This document shows, piece by piece, positions 7,175 to 15,990 of a stretch of DNA of 22,515 bases (the first letter of the stretch is position 1; every line of letters starts with the position of its first letter). A program made the translations under genes and the position numbers. The notes beneath the pieces are model-generated. The model was not told the DNA's origin and did no database searches. It was given only the letters and a program-made list of their open reading frames with translations. Source of the DNA: CACKLF01 sp002725175 (GTDB taxonomy: Bacteria; Pseudomonadota; Alphaproteobacteria; Rhodobacterales; Rhodobacteraceae); the NCBI GenBank assembly GCA_002725175.2, contig PBQX02000100.1, positions 1-22,515 on the forward strand. Reading direction: 5' to 3'.

Positions 7175-7567
7175 TTAATCCTCAAAATTTAATGATNCTT
7201 TGGTATCCTTAAGAAGCCTCTCAGTTCGAAGCATTTGATCAACAGAAATGTCCTNAATGAAACGAATTTCAGGGGTATANTTAAGATCTAAAGTCTTTCC
7301 CAGTTGANATCTTAGTTCTTTTGTATTCACTCTTAACAACGCAACTAGATCCTCAGTTTTGTGCTCTCCTATGGAGAGAACATAGGCAGTCGCAACTTTG
7401 AGGTCCGGAGAGCATCGCACCTCTGAAATTGAAATTGATGAAGTAGATATATTGGAATCAAAAAAGTCCATCCTTAAAATTAAATCTGCTAATTTACGCT
7501 TTATTAGCTCGGACACTCTCAACTGTCTTTGAGAGGGCATACCTTTATTGCCAAATTTACTTTTCAT
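7175..7567 (-). CDS. rbfA: 30S ribosome-binding factor RbfA
   Basis: 130 residues, a normal length. RbfA binds the immature 30S subunit near helix 1 of 16S rRNA and helps late processing and cold adaptation. The protein opens its core with PSQRQLRVSELIKRKLADLI (12-31), then has the KH-like SEVRCSPDLKVATAYV (about 49-64). It ends with the usual PEIRFIxDISVDQMLRTERLL. It is the first gene of the minus-strand cluster rbfA-truB-DUF1643-rpsO-pnp. infB, which commonly precedes rbfA, is not here; dapB faces away from it instead. An earlier-frame alternative start is Met10. Confidence 0.93.
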   Translation of the reverse strand: MKSKFGNKGMPSQRQLRVSELIKRKLADLILRMDFFDSNISTSSISISEVRCSPDLKVATAYVLSIGEHKTEDLVALLRVNTKELRXQLGKTLDLXYTPEIRFIXDISVDQMLRTERLLKDTKXSLNFED

Positions 7568-7618
7568 ACTCTTTAATTCACTTTCAATTTTCTTCTGTCA
7601 AGGCAGTAATATTATTTA

Positions 7619-7647
7619 TTATCTTTTTTATAGGCATGCCTTATAAT
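7619..7647 (+). promoter_or_regulatory. Candidate dapB promoter with a 10-bp palindrome next to the -10 box
   Basis: A perfect TATAAT lies at 7642-7647, 30 bases before the dapB start. The only -35 at a 17-base spacing is TTATCT (7619-7624), a weak match. Immediately upstream of the -10 box is the perfect palindrome AGGCATGCCT (7632-7641), a possible operator. The region is the 110-base divergent gap between rbfA and dapB. Confidence 0.35.
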
Positions 7648-7677
7648 ATGGTCAAATTTTCTCAGAGGAATCTTTAT

Positions 7678-8487
7678 ATGGTAAAAAAAACTAACTTAGT
7701 CATAGCAGGTTGTACTGGGCGTATGGGAAGGATGATTTTGGATATCTTGCCTAAAAGCCAAAATTTTAATTTAGTAGGTTTACTAGAAAAAAGTGGCCAT
7801 CCAGATATAGGAAAGGATTATTCAAAAGTAAATCAAGGCTCCACTTTTGATTTGGATATTTCTGACAATTATAAAGAAACGCTTAGCAAGGCTGATGTCT
7901 TGATAGATTTTACTCTACCTGAGGCAACTTTACATNCATTGGAGTTGACTAAGGGCATGGATGTTAATCATGTAATTGGAACCACTGGATTTTCCTCTGC
8001 TGAAGAGGAGAAAATATCNATGTATGCAAGATCAAAGACAATTGTGAAGGCAGGGAATATGAGCTTGGGTGTGAATTTGATAACAAAGTTAACTGAGATG
8101 GTAGCCAGTACATTAGATGAAGAGTTTGATATTGAAATCCTTGAGATGCATCATAAAGAAAAGATAGATGCACCTTCTGGAACTGCTTTAATGTTAGGAG
8201 AAGCAGCCGCAAAAGGCCGAGATGTGTCTCTAGAGGATGTAAAAGATTTGGATAGAACTAATGTCCGAGCCAAAAGGAACCGTGGAAATATCGGACTGAC
8301 GGCTCTTAGAGGCGGAGATGTAGTTGGAGAGCATTCAGTAATTTTCGCAGGCTTTGGAGAGAGAATAGTAATAAGTCACATTGCAAATAATCGTGAAATC
8401 TTTGCTAGGGGAGCTCTTAAGGCGGCACAATGGACGTTAAATAAAGAGCCTAAACTGTACAGTATGTTGGATGTTTTGGGCATATAA
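7678..8487 (+). CDS. dapB: 4-hydroxy-tetrahydrodipicolinate reductase
   Basis: 269 residues from ATG 7678, close to the E. coli length. The start is chosen because AGAGGA (7664-7669) is correctly spaced and the product then begins like known DapB. Upstream in-frame ATGs at 7636 and 7648 would add 14 or 10 residues and overlap the likely promoter. DapB reduces hydroxy-tetrahydrodipicolinate with NAD(P)H in the diaminopimelate/lysine pathway. The nucleotide-binding GCTGRMG (11-17), GTTGF (101-105), and the catalytic EMHHKEKIDAPSGTA (156-170; His158 and Lys162 match the E. coli His159/Lys163 pair) are intact. The mltB-like gene follows after 39 bases. dapF of the same pathway lies at the far end of the window. 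Confidence 0.96.
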   Translation: MVKKTNLVIAGCTGRMGRMILDILPKSQNFNLVGLLEKSGHPDIGKDYSKVNQGSTFDLDISDNYKETLSKADVLIDFTLPEATLHXLELTKGMDVNHVIGTTGFSSAEEEKIXMYARSKTIVKAGNMSLGVNLITKLTEMVASTLDEEFDIEILEMHHKEKIDAPSGTALMLGEAAAKGRDVSLEDVKDLDRTNVRAKRNRGNIGLTALRGGDVVGEHSVIFAGFGERIVISHIANNREIFARGALKAAQWTLNKEPKLYSMLDVLGI

Positions 8488-8526
8488 GTTAACTTCCTAA
8501 ATAAATNTAATAATCTGTAGAGCTCA

Positions 8527-9738
8527 ATGGAAAAGAAAATACCATCCAAAATATTANCTTTTATACTGNTCCTAACTCATTGGNTAGCNGNGCCAATTTC
8601 AGNTGGTAATGCATTCCCAATAAGNTGTGGTGGAAGCTTTAAAGACTTTTTGAATAATTTCTCNAGTNAAGCTGCGATTATAGGTATTCCTGAAACNACA
8701 CTTGAGATTATAGGAAAAATTAAGCAGGACCAAAAAGTATTGATTTATGATCGAAGTCAGAAATCTTTTAAAATGAGTTTTATAGATTTTGCAGAAAGGG
8801 CTGTTAATGACTATAGAATAAAAACAGGAAGGAAGAAAATCCAAAAGTATTCAAAGTTATTTAATGAATTTGAGGATAGATATGGAATACCGTCTGAAGT
8901 GATAACTGCCTTCTGGGCTATGGAAACAGATTTTGGAGCTGTTCAAGGTAAGTTCAATACATTAAATTCTTTGGCTACATTAGCTCATGACTGTAGAAGA
9001 ACTGAAATGTTTCAATTGGAATTTTTAGCAGGGCTAAAGCTTATAGAAGATAATCAAATTGATCCTGATATAAAAGGGGCTTGGGCTGGCGAAATAGGAC
9101 AAGTTCAAATGTTACCCACTGATATTCTTAGGTTTGGGAAAGATGGAAACAACGATGGGAATATTGATTTGAAGAACTCTCCAGAAGACGCAGTTGCTAC
9201 AGCATTTGAGCTGGTCGCACATTTAGGGTGGCGGCCCAATGAACCTTGGTTAGATGAGGTTGTCTTAGGCAGGCATTTTAGATTTGAAGAAGCTGGTTTT
9301 GGAAGAGGTCGGTCAATAGAAGAATGGGTAAGTTTAGGCGTAAAGGGCATACCTGCATCTATAATTAATTCGAACCCAAATGCCGAATTGTTACTTCCTC
9401 AAGGCCATAATGGACCTAGTTTCCTTGCTTATTCAAATTATGATATATTTTTGAAATGGAATGACAGTTTCATTTATACGGTAACTGCAGCATACTTAGC
9501 CAAGAGGATACAAGGCACAAAACCATTTTCCCACATGAACCCTGAAGGAATTTTGGATCAAGATGATATGATAATTTTGCAGGAAAAACTTGTTAAATTA
9601 GGTGAAGACGTGGGAAAATTAGATGGAATCTTAGGTGCAAAAACAAGACAGGCTGTGAGAAAATGGCAATTAAAAACAGGATTTATTGCAGATAGTTGGC
9701 CGACGAGAAATTTCTTTCAAGTTCTTCAGTCCTATTAA
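8527..9738 (+). CDS. MltB-type lytic murein transglycosylase with C-terminal peptidoglycan-binding domain
   Basis: 403 residues. The enzyme cleaves the glycan strand of peptidoglycan, forming 1,6-anhydro-muramic acid ends, in the periplasm. A hydrophobic N-terminus of about 29 residues (several codons ambiguous) looks like a signal peptide; no convincing lipobox is seen, although a Cys lies at 34. The SLT_2-type catalytic domain spans about 38-330. The catalytic Glu133 is in AFWAMETDFGAVQG (128-141), followed by GAWAGEIGQVQMLPTDIL (184-201). A short peptidoglycan-binding domain follows (about 345-400, with LQEKLVKLG, LDGILGAKTRQAVRKWQ). It is probably co-transcribed with dapB. Its stop codon overlaps the stop of the convergent NUDIX gene. 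Confidence 0.9.
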   Translation: MEKKIPSKILXFILXLTHWXXXPISXGNAFPIXCGGSFKDFLNNFXSXAAIIGIPEXTLEIIGKIKQDQKVLIYDRSQKSFKMSFIDFAERAVNDYRIKTGRKKIQKYSKLFNEFEDRYGIPSEVITAFWAMETDFGAVQGKFNTLNSLATLAHDCRRTEMFQLEFLAGLKLIEDNQIDPDIKGAWAGEIGQVQMLPTDILRFGKDGNNDGNIDLKNSPEDAVATAFELVAHLGWRPNEPWLDEVVLGRHFRFEEAGFGRGRSIEEWVSLGVKGIPASIINSNPNAELLLPQGHNGPSFLAYSNYDIFLKWNDSFIYTVTAAYLAKRIQGTKPFSHMNPEGILDQDDMIILQEKLVKLGEDVGKLDGILGAKTRQAVRKWQLKTGFIADSWPTRNFFQVLQSY

Positions 9739-10163
9739 ATTCGAAAATTCTTACGAACGAAAGCTCGATCTGCAGGGGAATGTAATATTCTTGCGGCAGT
9801 CTCTGGTTCAGTTATAAAAGGGAGATGTTCTTCTTCAGTGGGTGGTGAAATAGGATGGACACCTGTAGCAAGATAAACTGAGCAAATTTTGTGTGCCCAT
9901 AAATCATATTCAGGCATAAAAATAAATTTTTGATAAATCCCTATTTTTTTTCTTATAAAAATCCTCCAGCCAGTTTCTTCCATGACTTCTCTATGCAGTG
10001 CTTGAATTGGATTTTCGTTTTTGTCTATGCCGCCACCAGGAAGCTGTATTTCACTTTCCTGAAAAGTAAGTAATATTTTTCCTTTTACATTGATAATTGC
10101 ATATGCCCCTGGGCGACGGGTATAATCAATCTTATTATTAAAGGGCTCACCAAATCTAATCAT
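9735..10163 (-). CDS. NUDIX hydrolase
   Basis: 142 residues. A complete Nudix box is visible: Gly44, five residues, Glu50, seven residues, then REVMEETGW (58-66). The enzyme should hydrolyse a nucleoside diphosphate linked to some other group, with a divalent metal at the Glu cluster. The flanks RPGAYAIINVKGKILLTFQ (17-35) and the PE-rich C-terminal part do not identify the substrate. A damaged-nucleotide or sugar-nucleotide substrate is possible. The 3' end overlaps the mltB-like stop by four bases. The 5' end shares an 80-base divergent gap with hslO. There is no strong ribosome site. Confidence 0.88.
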   Translation of the reverse strand: MIRFGEPFNNKIDYTRRPGAYAIINVKGKILLTFQESEIQLPGGGIDKNENPIQALHREVMEETGWRIFIRKKIGIYQKFIFMPEYDLWAHKICSVYLATGVHPISPPTEEEHLPFITEPETAARILHSPADRAFVRKNFRI

Positions 10164-10243
10164 ATTCTTTTCATGCTCTAGAAACTTATCAACTTTTACA
10201 TTACTTATTACTGAATTGTAAGAAAATGTAAGGGTAATTAATT

Positions 10244-11206
10244 ATGCAAGAAACTGATACAGTTTTGCCTTTTCAGTTAGAGGAATCCGATATTAAGGGG
10301 CGCTTAGGGGTAGTTTCAAATTCTGTTACAGAAATTTTGAGGAATAAGAATTATCCAGCTGTCATATGTAAAATCGTTGCGGAAGCTTGTGTTTTAACAT
10401 CTCTAATAGGGCAAAGTATGGACCTTAGGTGGAAGCTTTCACTTCAAATTAGAGGAAAGGGTCCGTTAAAATTAATTGCTACCGATTATTTTAACTTTGG
10501 AAGTAATGACGATAATTTTAGGATAAGGTGTCATTCAAGTTTTGATAAAAAGTATACTCCTTCTTTTAATCAAGAATTTAAAGAGCTTATAGGAGAAGGC
10601 TATTTTGCAATAATCATTGACGAGGGAGCAGGTAAGGAACCCTATCAAGGTATAACACCTCTTAGAGGGGATAGCTTAACGGAGTGTGCCGAAAACTTTT
10701 TCCATCAGTCGGAGCAACTGCCTACCCGATTTAGCATAAAAATTCATGAAGAAAATATAGATTCTGATAAACAAATAGTAAAAGCTGGTGGTATCATGCT
10801 GCAATATTTGGCAAAAGGATCTGAGGCTCTGAAGAAAGAGGATAAAATGGATAATGAAGACTTTTCGTCAGCCGATTTTCTTTCAGGAAATGCTTCCGAA
10901 AATTGGAAAAGGGTGAATTTATTTCTAGATACCTTAGAATCAGATGAGTTTTTTGATCCTAAAATTTCTGACGAAGCCCTAATATATAGGTTGTTTAATG
11001 AAGAAAAGCCTACAGTCTTTGAAAAACGGAGGATACAATTTGGATGTACGTGCAGCCCTGATAAAGTTAGGCAAACGATGTCAATTTATTCTTCTAGCGA
11101 CATAAAAAAAATGACAAACGAGGCGGGTAAGGTCACGGCTGAGTGTCAATTTTGCGAAGCATTTTACTCCTTTGATCCAGAAGATTTGGGAATGGATTCA
11201 AATTAA
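10244..11206 (+). CDS. hslO: Hsp33 redox-regulated chaperonin
   Basis: 320 residues, typical for alphaproteobacterial Hsp33. Hsp33 is a cytoplasmic holdase that is inactive while reduced and Zn-bound, and is activated by oxidation and unfolding. The C-terminal redox switch is intact: CTC at Cys268/Cys270 and CQFC at Cys301/Cys304, the usual CxC...CxxC zinc centre. The N-terminal holdase domain (about 6-185) shows the expected pattern with WKLSLQIRGKGPLKLIATD. AAGGG about nine bases before ATG 10244 is an acceptable ribosome site. The CoA-type NUDIX gene follows after 20 bases, then the CCA enzyme, so these three likely form one transcript. I could not find a convincing heat-shock promoter upstream. 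Confidence 0.96.
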   Translation: MQETDTVLPFQLEESDIKGRLGVVSNSVTEILRNKNYPAVICKIVAEACVLTSLIGQSMDLRWKLSLQIRGKGPLKLIATDYFNFGSNDDNFRIRCHSSFDKKYTPSFNQEFKELIGEGYFAIIIDEGAGKEPYQGITPLRGDSLTECAENFFHQSEQLPTRFSIKIHEENIDSDKQIVKAGGIMLQYLAKGSEALKKEDKMDNEDFSSADFLSGNASENWKRVNLFLDTLESDEFFDPKISDEALIYRLFNEEKPTVFEKRRIQFGCTCSPDKVRQTMSIYSSSDIKKMTNEAGKVTAECQFCEAFYSFDPEDLGMDSN

Positions 11207-11226
11207 AAAATACCCAGTTTAATACA

Positions 11227-11838
11227 ATGAAAATAACAGATATAAAAAAAGTATTGTCAGAAGTAAGAATGAGAATATCAACAGACTTTTCTTCAGACTT
11301 AGATTTCTTTGATATTGAGTTTTCAAATAGAAATTCAAAAAAGTTGATACCTGCAGCAGTTCTATTTCTCATTATAAAAAGAAAAAATGGACTTAAAGTG
11401 GTATTAACTAAGAGGTCTGATGAACTAAAGCATCACCCTGGACAGGTTGCCTTTCCTGGAGGGAAGTTAAAATTAAGTCAAGAGTCTCCCTGGCTTTGCG
11501 CTCTACGCGAGGCACAAGAGGAAATTGGACTGAATCCTAAAATAGTCCAAAATATTGGTGAGATACAAACACACCGAACCATAACTGGCTATGAAGTGAA
11601 ACCATTTGTTGGGCAAGTATTAGTTGAGAATGTTTCCTTTTTACCGGATGAGAAGGAGGTAGCCGAAATATTTGAAGTACCACTTGAGTTTATTTTGGCT
11701 AAAGAAAATATGACATTACATCTTAGGGAGATCGATGGAAAAAAAAGAGGCTATTATGCAATACCCTATGGCCCATATTACATCTGGGGCGCAACAGCTA
11801 GAATAATAAAATCTTTTTCTGATTTAATTCATGGGTAA
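11227..11838 (+). CDS. CoA pyrophosphatase-type NUDIX hydrolase
   Basis: 203 residues. It carries the NuCoA signature upstream of the Nudix box (LTKRSDELKHHPGQVAFPGG, 60-79) and then ALREAQEEIGL (92-102). This places it with the CoA diphosphatases (NUDT7/YeaB-like), which split CoA or oxidised CoA into 3',5'-ADP and 4'-phosphopantetheine. The protein is soluble. It begins 20 bases after hslO and ends 51 bases before the CCA-adding enzyme. The CoA-NUDIX/CCA pairing is common in alphaproteobacteria. The real substrate could be broader, since these enzymes also act on other pyrophosphates. Confidence 0.9.
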   Translation: MKITDIKKVLSEVRMRISTDFSSDLDFFDIEFSNRNSKKLIPAAVLFLIIKRKNGLKVVLTKRSDELKHHPGQVAFPGGKLKLSQESPWLCALREAQEEIGLNPKIVQNIGEIQTHRTITGYEVKPFVGQVLVENVSFLPDEKEVAEIFEVPLEFILAKENMTLHLREIDGKKRGYYAIPYGPYYIWGATARIIKSFSDLIHG

Positions 11839-11889
11839 TTGTGAATATAAAATGCTTATTAGTGTAGAAAGATATCAAAGAGGATTTCT

Positions 11890-13068
11890 GTGAAATATGA
11901 ATTTGATAAAGCCTGGAAAAGTGATTCTGCATTAAAAGCATTAGTCCATTCATTAGAGAGTGCTGGAGGAGTAGCCTATTTGGTGGGAGGCTGCGTAAGA
12001 AATACTATTCTGGGTAAGCCATTTACTGATATTGATATTGCAACGGATCTTCTTCCGGAACAGGTTGTTAGCATATCAAAAAAGGAGGGGTATAAGGTAA
12101 TTCAAACAGGGATATCTTATGGTACTGTAACAATTGTGAACGCGGGAAGAAAGTTTGAAGTTACTACATTTAGATCTGATATTAAAACTTATGGAAGAAA
12201 GGCATCCGTAAAATTCACTTCTGAAATGAAACTAGATGCCATGAGGCGCGATTTCACAATGAATAGCATTTACATGGCTGTCTCCGGTGAAATTATCGAC
12301 CCTTTGGGATCATTAGATGATCTTCTTGAAAAGAAAATAAAGTTTATTGGAAATCCTTCTGAAAGAATTGAAGAAGATAACCTGAGGATTCTACGATTTT
12401 TCCGTTTCCTGGCTGAATTTAATAAAGGGCGTTCTGATATAGACCAAGATACTATGGAGGCACTCTATAAATATAAGAAGGAAGTTAAATCTCTTAGTAG
12501 GGAAAGAATTTGGATGGAACTTAAGCGCATTCTTTCTGTCCCTGAGCCGCAGCATGTTTTTTCCATAATGATTGAAGAAGGCATCCTAGATGAGGTTTTG
12601 CCACCAATAGAAGTAGAAGGACTGTCTAAAGTTGTAACGGCAGAGAAAGAGTATAGTGTGTCACCGTCTCATTTAATTAGGCTTTTTTCTCTTAATAAAA
12701 GTATTGGAAAGAATTGGGTCCATTATGTCTCACTAACCAGCAATGAAGCAAAAATTCTTGAATTTATAAAAGAAAGTTTAGCGCATTATAAAGAATTAAA
12801 GACTGTAGCATATAAATTTGGTCGTGGTGTAGCTGAGGGTTGGTTATTAAATTCCTGTGATGGTTCTTTTGACGTAATACCAGGTAAAATTTCAGAAATA
12901 ATTAATACCGGTTGCAACGCTTTTTTCCCGATTAGTGGAGTAGATCTATTAGAAGAAATGGAAGAAGGCCCTGAACTTGGGCGTCAGATGGAGCGGTTAG
13001 AGAAGTTATGGATAAAATCTGGATTTAAAATGAGTAAAGAAGAGCTTCTCTCAAAATCAAAGAGCTAA
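11890..13068 (+). CDS. CCA tRNA nucleotidyltransferase / poly(A) polymerase family protein
   Basis: 392 residues, starting at GTG 11890. The GTG is supported by AGAGGA six bases upstream and by a good N-terminus. The enzyme adds or repairs the 3'-CCA of tRNA using CTP and ATP. Class II nucleotidyltransferase motifs are present: LVGGCVRNTILG (31-42), the metal-binding DIDIATD (47-53), RRDFTMNSIY (119-128) and ERIEEDNLRILRFFRF (158-173). The C-terminal half is poorly conserved, as usual. Family members that make poly(A) tails look similar, so CCA addition is the likely but not the only role. No other CCA or poly(A) gene is in the window. It ends three bases before the convergent hemF stop. Confidence 0.93.
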   Translation: MKYEFDKAWKSDSALKALVHSLESAGGVAYLVGGCVRNTILGKPFTDIDIATDLLPEQVVSISKKEGYKVIQTGISYGTVTIVNAGRKFEVTTFRSDIKTYGRKASVKFTSEMKLDAMRRDFTMNSIYMAVSGEIIDPLGSLDDLLEKKIKFIGNPSERIEEDNLRILRFFRFLAEFNKGRSDIDQDTMEALYKYKKEVKSLSRERIWMELKRILSVPEPQHVFSIMIEEGILDEVLPPIEVEGLSKVVTAEKEYSVSPSHLIRLFSLNKSIGKNWVHYVSLTSNEAKILEFIKESLAHYKELKTVAYKFGRGVAEGWLLNSCDGSFDVIPGKISEIINTGCNAFFPISGVDLLEEMEEGPELGRQMERLEKLWIKSGFKMSKEELLSKSKS

Positions 13069-13071
13069 TAC

Positions 13072-13974
13072 TTAAGGCCATTTTGCTTCGGGCGGTAAAC
13101 TCATTAGTACTGCTTCCGGATTATGTCCTGTTTGAAGGCCAAACTGAGTGCCTCGGTCATATACAAGATTAAATTCAGCGTACCTACCTCTTTTTATGAG
13201 CTGCCATTCTCTTTCTTCTTCAGTCCAGCTCTCATCTCTATGTTTTTTTGTCAGTGGCAGGTATGCATCGAGAAAAGCTTTCCCCACTTCTTTAGTAAAA
13301 TTAAAGTCAGCATGCCAGTTTCCGGTACAGTGATCATCATAAAATATTCCCCCCACACCCCTAGGTTCTTTCCAATGTTTAATCATAAAATATTCATCTG
13401 CCCATTTTTTAAATCGTGGGTAGTACGATTTGTCGTGCCCATCACAAGCTTTTTCTAAAGTTTTATGAAAGAATCTGGTATCTTCAATTTCTTCAACCAT
13501 TGGGTTTAAGTCCGTACCGCCTCCAAACCACCATCCTTTTGAAGTCCAGAACATTCTTGTGTTCATATGTACGGCCGGGCATTTCGGTGATCTCATATGG
13601 GCTACTAGAGAAATTCCGGAGGCCCAAAATCTCGGATCTTTATCTAGATCAGGAATATTATTTCTTGCAGAAATAGATTTTTGAGCAGCTTCACCAAGTG
13701 TTCCATAAACAGTTGAAATATTCACACCAACTTTTTCAAAAAGACGACCTGACCGCATTACAGACATGACCCCGCCACCGCCATCGTCCCCCGTTTCACT
13801 GCTCCTATGTGTTTCTTTTCGTTCAAACTTTCCAGGGTTTAAGTCAGAATAAGGTCCTGTAGATTGCTCAATTTCTAATTTCTCAAATGCATTGCAAATC
13901 TGATTTCTTAGAGACTGAAACCATTCAGAAGCAAGTTCTTTTTCCTTATCGCCGACTAGATCAAGATTTTCCAT
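13072..13974 (-). CDS. hemF: Oxygen-dependent coproporphyrinogen III oxidase
   Basis: 300 residues from ATG 13974. AGGTGA lies just upstream at good spacing, so this ATG is preferred; an in-frame GTG at 13983 touches that site and is the alternative. HemF converts coproporphyrinogen III to protoporphyrinogen IX with O2 in the cytoplasm. It shows the family landmarks GGGGVMSVM, FWASGISLVAHMRSPKCPAVHMN, WWFGGGTDLNP, RGVGGIFYDD and the C-terminal SLPPEAKWP. The presence of the aerobic enzyme indicates haem synthesis under oxic conditions. It begins 20 bases after aroC on the same strand, probably in one transcript. Its 3' end is nearly back to back with the CCA enzyme. Confidence 0.97.
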   Translation of the reverse strand: MENLDLVGDKEKELASEWFQSLRNQICNAFEKLEIEQSTGPYSDLNPGKFERKETHRSSETGDDGGGGVMSVMRSGRLFEKVGVNISTVYGTLGEAAQKSISARNNIPDLDKDPRFWASGISLVAHMRSPKCPAVHMNTRMFWTSKGWWFGGGTDLNPMVEEIEDTRFFHKTLEKACDGHDKSYYPRFKKWADEYFMIKHWKEPRGVGGIFYDDHCTGNWHADFNFTKEVGKAFLDAYLPLTKKHRDESWTEEEREWQLIKRGRYAEFNLVYDRGTQFGLQTGHNPEAVLMSLPPEAKWP

Positions 13975-13994
13975 TATTTTCACCTGATGATTCC

Positions 13995-15089
13995 TTAGCC
14001 AAAGTCGCCCTGATTATTACCTATACTTCCTCTATGGAGCATAAAATGATCTAAAATGATGCATGCCATCATAGCTTCACCAATAGGGACAGCACGTATG
14101 CCAACACAAGGATCATGTCTTCCCTTAGTAATTATTTCCCTCTTAGTTCCATCTTTAGATATTGTTTGTTTAGGTGTTAAAATTGATGAAGTTGGTTTTA
14201 CAGCGAAACGGACTATAAGGTCTTGGCCAGTACTTATTCCCCCTAAAACCCCACCAGAATTATTGCTCTTATATTTAGGCTGGTTATTTTCATAGAATAT
14301 TTCGTCTGCATTTTCGTCACCTGTAAGTTCTGCGGACTTCATACCAGCTCCTATTTCGACGCCTTTTACAGCATTTATAGACATCATTGCTTTAGCTAAA
14401 TCAGAGTCAAGTTTTCCATAAATTGGGGCTCCTAAGCCTGGAGGAACCCCTTTGGCTATTATCTCAATCATAGCACCTACGGAATTGCCTGATTTTCGAA
14501 TTTTATCTAAATAAGCGGACCAGTCATCTACTATCTTTTTATCGGCTGAAAAAAATGGATTTCTGGGTACTTCGGAAAAATCAATATTAGAGCGGTTTAT
14601 AGATTTGGTACCAATTTGCACTAAGTGGCCATAAATTTGTAGTTCCGGCACCATTGATTTCAGACATAATTTTGCTATGCCTCCCGCGGCAACACGTGCA
14701 GCTGTCTCTCGTGCTGATGATCGTCCACCACCGCGGTAGTCTCTATTCCCATACTTTTGATAGTAGGTTATATCAGCGTGCCCAGGCCTAAAAGTTTCAG
14801 CTATATCTTTATAATCTTTAGATTTTTGATCTTTGTTAAATATTATTAATTGTATAGGGCTACCAGTGGTTTTGCCCTCAAAGACTCCTGAATATATTTC
14901 AAGNTCATCATCTTCTTTTCTTTGGGTTGTAAACCTGTTTTGCCCTGGTTTTCTTTGGTCTAAAAATTTTTGAATATCGCTGGTGTTAATTTCAATATTA
15001 GGAGGACAACCGTCAATTGTAGCTCCAATAGCTTTCCCATGACTTTCGCCCCAAGTTGTTACGCGGAAAAGATGTCCAAAGGTATTCAT
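13995..15089 (-). CDS. aroC: Chorismate synthase
   Basis: 364 residues. AroC converts 5-enolpyruvylshikimate-3-phosphate to chorismate with reduced FMN, the last shared step of aromatic amino acid and folate/quinone synthesis. All signatures are visible: N-terminal FGHLFRVTTWGESHG (4-18), then RPGHADITYYQKYG, RDYRGGGRSSARETAARVA and GGVLGGISTG. GRHDPCVGIRAVPI lies near the end. One ambiguous base falls in the gene. The ATG at 15089 lacks a strong ribosome site. It sits between petC (about 100 bases upstream, with a hairpin) and hemF (20 bases downstream). Expression may come from its own promoter or by read-through from the bc1 operon. Confidence 0.98.
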   Translation of the reverse strand: MNTFGHLFRVTTWGESHGKAIGATIDGCPPNIEINTSDIQKFLDQRKPGQNRFTTQRKEDDXLEIYSGVFEGKTTGSPIQLIIFNKDQKSKDYKDIAETFRPGHADITYYQKYGNRDYRGGGRSSARETAARVAAGGIAKLCLKSMVPELQIYGHLVQIGTKSINRSNIDFSEVPRNPFFSADKKIVDDWSAYLDKIRKSGNSVGAMIEIIAKGVPPGLGAPIYGKLDSDLAKAMMSINAVKGVEIGAGMKSAELTGDENADEIFYENNQPKYKSNNSGGVLGGISTGQDLIVRFAVKPTSSILTPKQTISKDGTKREIITKGRHDPCVGIRAVPIGEAMMACIILDHFMLHRGSIGNNQGDFG

Positions 15090-15140
15090 TTAATTTGCTC
15101 TAAACGTTATCTAAATTTTACGTATAGCATGTATGGCGGA

Positions 15141-15167
15141 AAAAGCGAGAATGACTTCTCATTTTTG
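15141..15167. terminator. Bidirectional hairpin between petC and aroC
   Basis: GAGAATGACTTCTC (15147-15160) forms a 5-bp stem with a four-base loop. It is flanked by an A-run on the left and a T-run on the right, so either strand reads a stem followed by T residues. On the minus strand it follows the petC stop by about 30 bases and could attenuate petABC transcription. The stem is short, so partial termination is more likely than full. Confidence 0.4.
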
Positions 15168-15189
15168 AAAGTTCAAATTAGTTAAAGAC

Positions 15190-15969
15190 TTATTGCTTGC
15201 CTTTAATTGGAGCCCACAACCGCCTGTTNGTTAGAAANAGTAATCCTGCAAGTACTATCATCATTGATAGAGCCAAGAATCCAGCCTCTTTTCTATTATT
15301 GAGTTTGGGCTCTGCTGCCCACATTAAAAATGCAGCAACATCTTTAGCTTCCTGTTCAATTGTAGCTTCTGTTCCATCTTCATATTCAACGTCTTCACCC
15401 CAAAGAGGNTGTCCCATGGAAATCCACCCTCCNGGATAAATATCATTGCCATATAGAATAGATCCAGCCTGCTCTTTTTCTTCTTCATTAAATTTCATAA
15501 GGAGGTTTACGATATATTCTGGACCTCCCATACCTTTAATTAGTTGGTTTATGCCTAGTCCATAGGGGCCGTGAAAACCAGCTCTTGCTTTTGCCATAAG
15601 GCTTAAGTCAGGGGCTGTTTCAATAGCAGAACTTTCAAATTTATCTGAAGGTGTTGCCGCTCTATAATCATCAAGCTCAATATCAAAGATTTCAAAATTG
15701 CTCATGTATTCTTTTATCTGATTCTGAGAGAGTTCCGGCCCCCCTTTATCTCCAAGGTTACGATAGGCAACCTTGTTTAACCCGTGGCACCCTGCACATA
15801 CTTCAGTGAATACCTGCAAACCTCTTCGAAGTTGATCTTTGTCATAAGTTCCAAACATTCCTTCAAAAGAAAAATCCATATCTTCAACCACACCTTTTGC
15901 TTTTTCCGCGCTTAGAGCAGGGANAGCCAATGCAAAAGATAAAAATGTTACTAGTAGGGTTTTTTTCAT
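15190..15969 (-). CDS. petC: Cytochrome c1 subunit of the cytochrome bc1 complex
   Basis: 259 residues. Cytochrome c1 accepts electrons from the Rieske protein and passes them to cytochrome c on the periplasmic side. A signal peptide (residues 1 to about 21, ending LSA-E) leads into the mature protein. The covalent haem site CAGCH is at 58-62, and the likely axial Met185 is in GGWISMG. PDLSLMAKAR (120-129) is typical of the family. One C-terminal membrane anchor (about 228-246) is followed by RRLWAPIKGKQ. The start ATG is at 15969, 21 bases after petB. It is the last gene of petABC. Confidence 0.97.
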   Translation of the reverse strand: MKKTLLVTFLSFALAXPALSAEKAKGVVEDMDFSFEGMFGTYDKDQLRRGLQVFTEVCAGCHGLNKVAYRNLGDKGGPELSQNQIKEYMSNFEIFDIELDDYRAATPSDKFESSAIETAPDLSLMAKARAGFHGPYGLGINQLIKGMGGPEYIVNLLMKFNEEEKEQAGSILYGNDIYXGGWISMGXPLWGEDVEYEDGTEATIEQEAKDVAAFLMWAAEPKLNNRKEAGFLALSMMIVLAGLXFLXNRRLWAPIKGKQ

Positions 15970-15990
15970 ACTTTATTTACCTATTAAACT

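Noticed and set aside
7636..7677. Upstream ATGs (7636, 7648) as dapB starts
   Set aside because: They overlap the TATAAT box and palindrome, and ATG 7678 has its own ribosome site and gives a standard DapB N-terminus.
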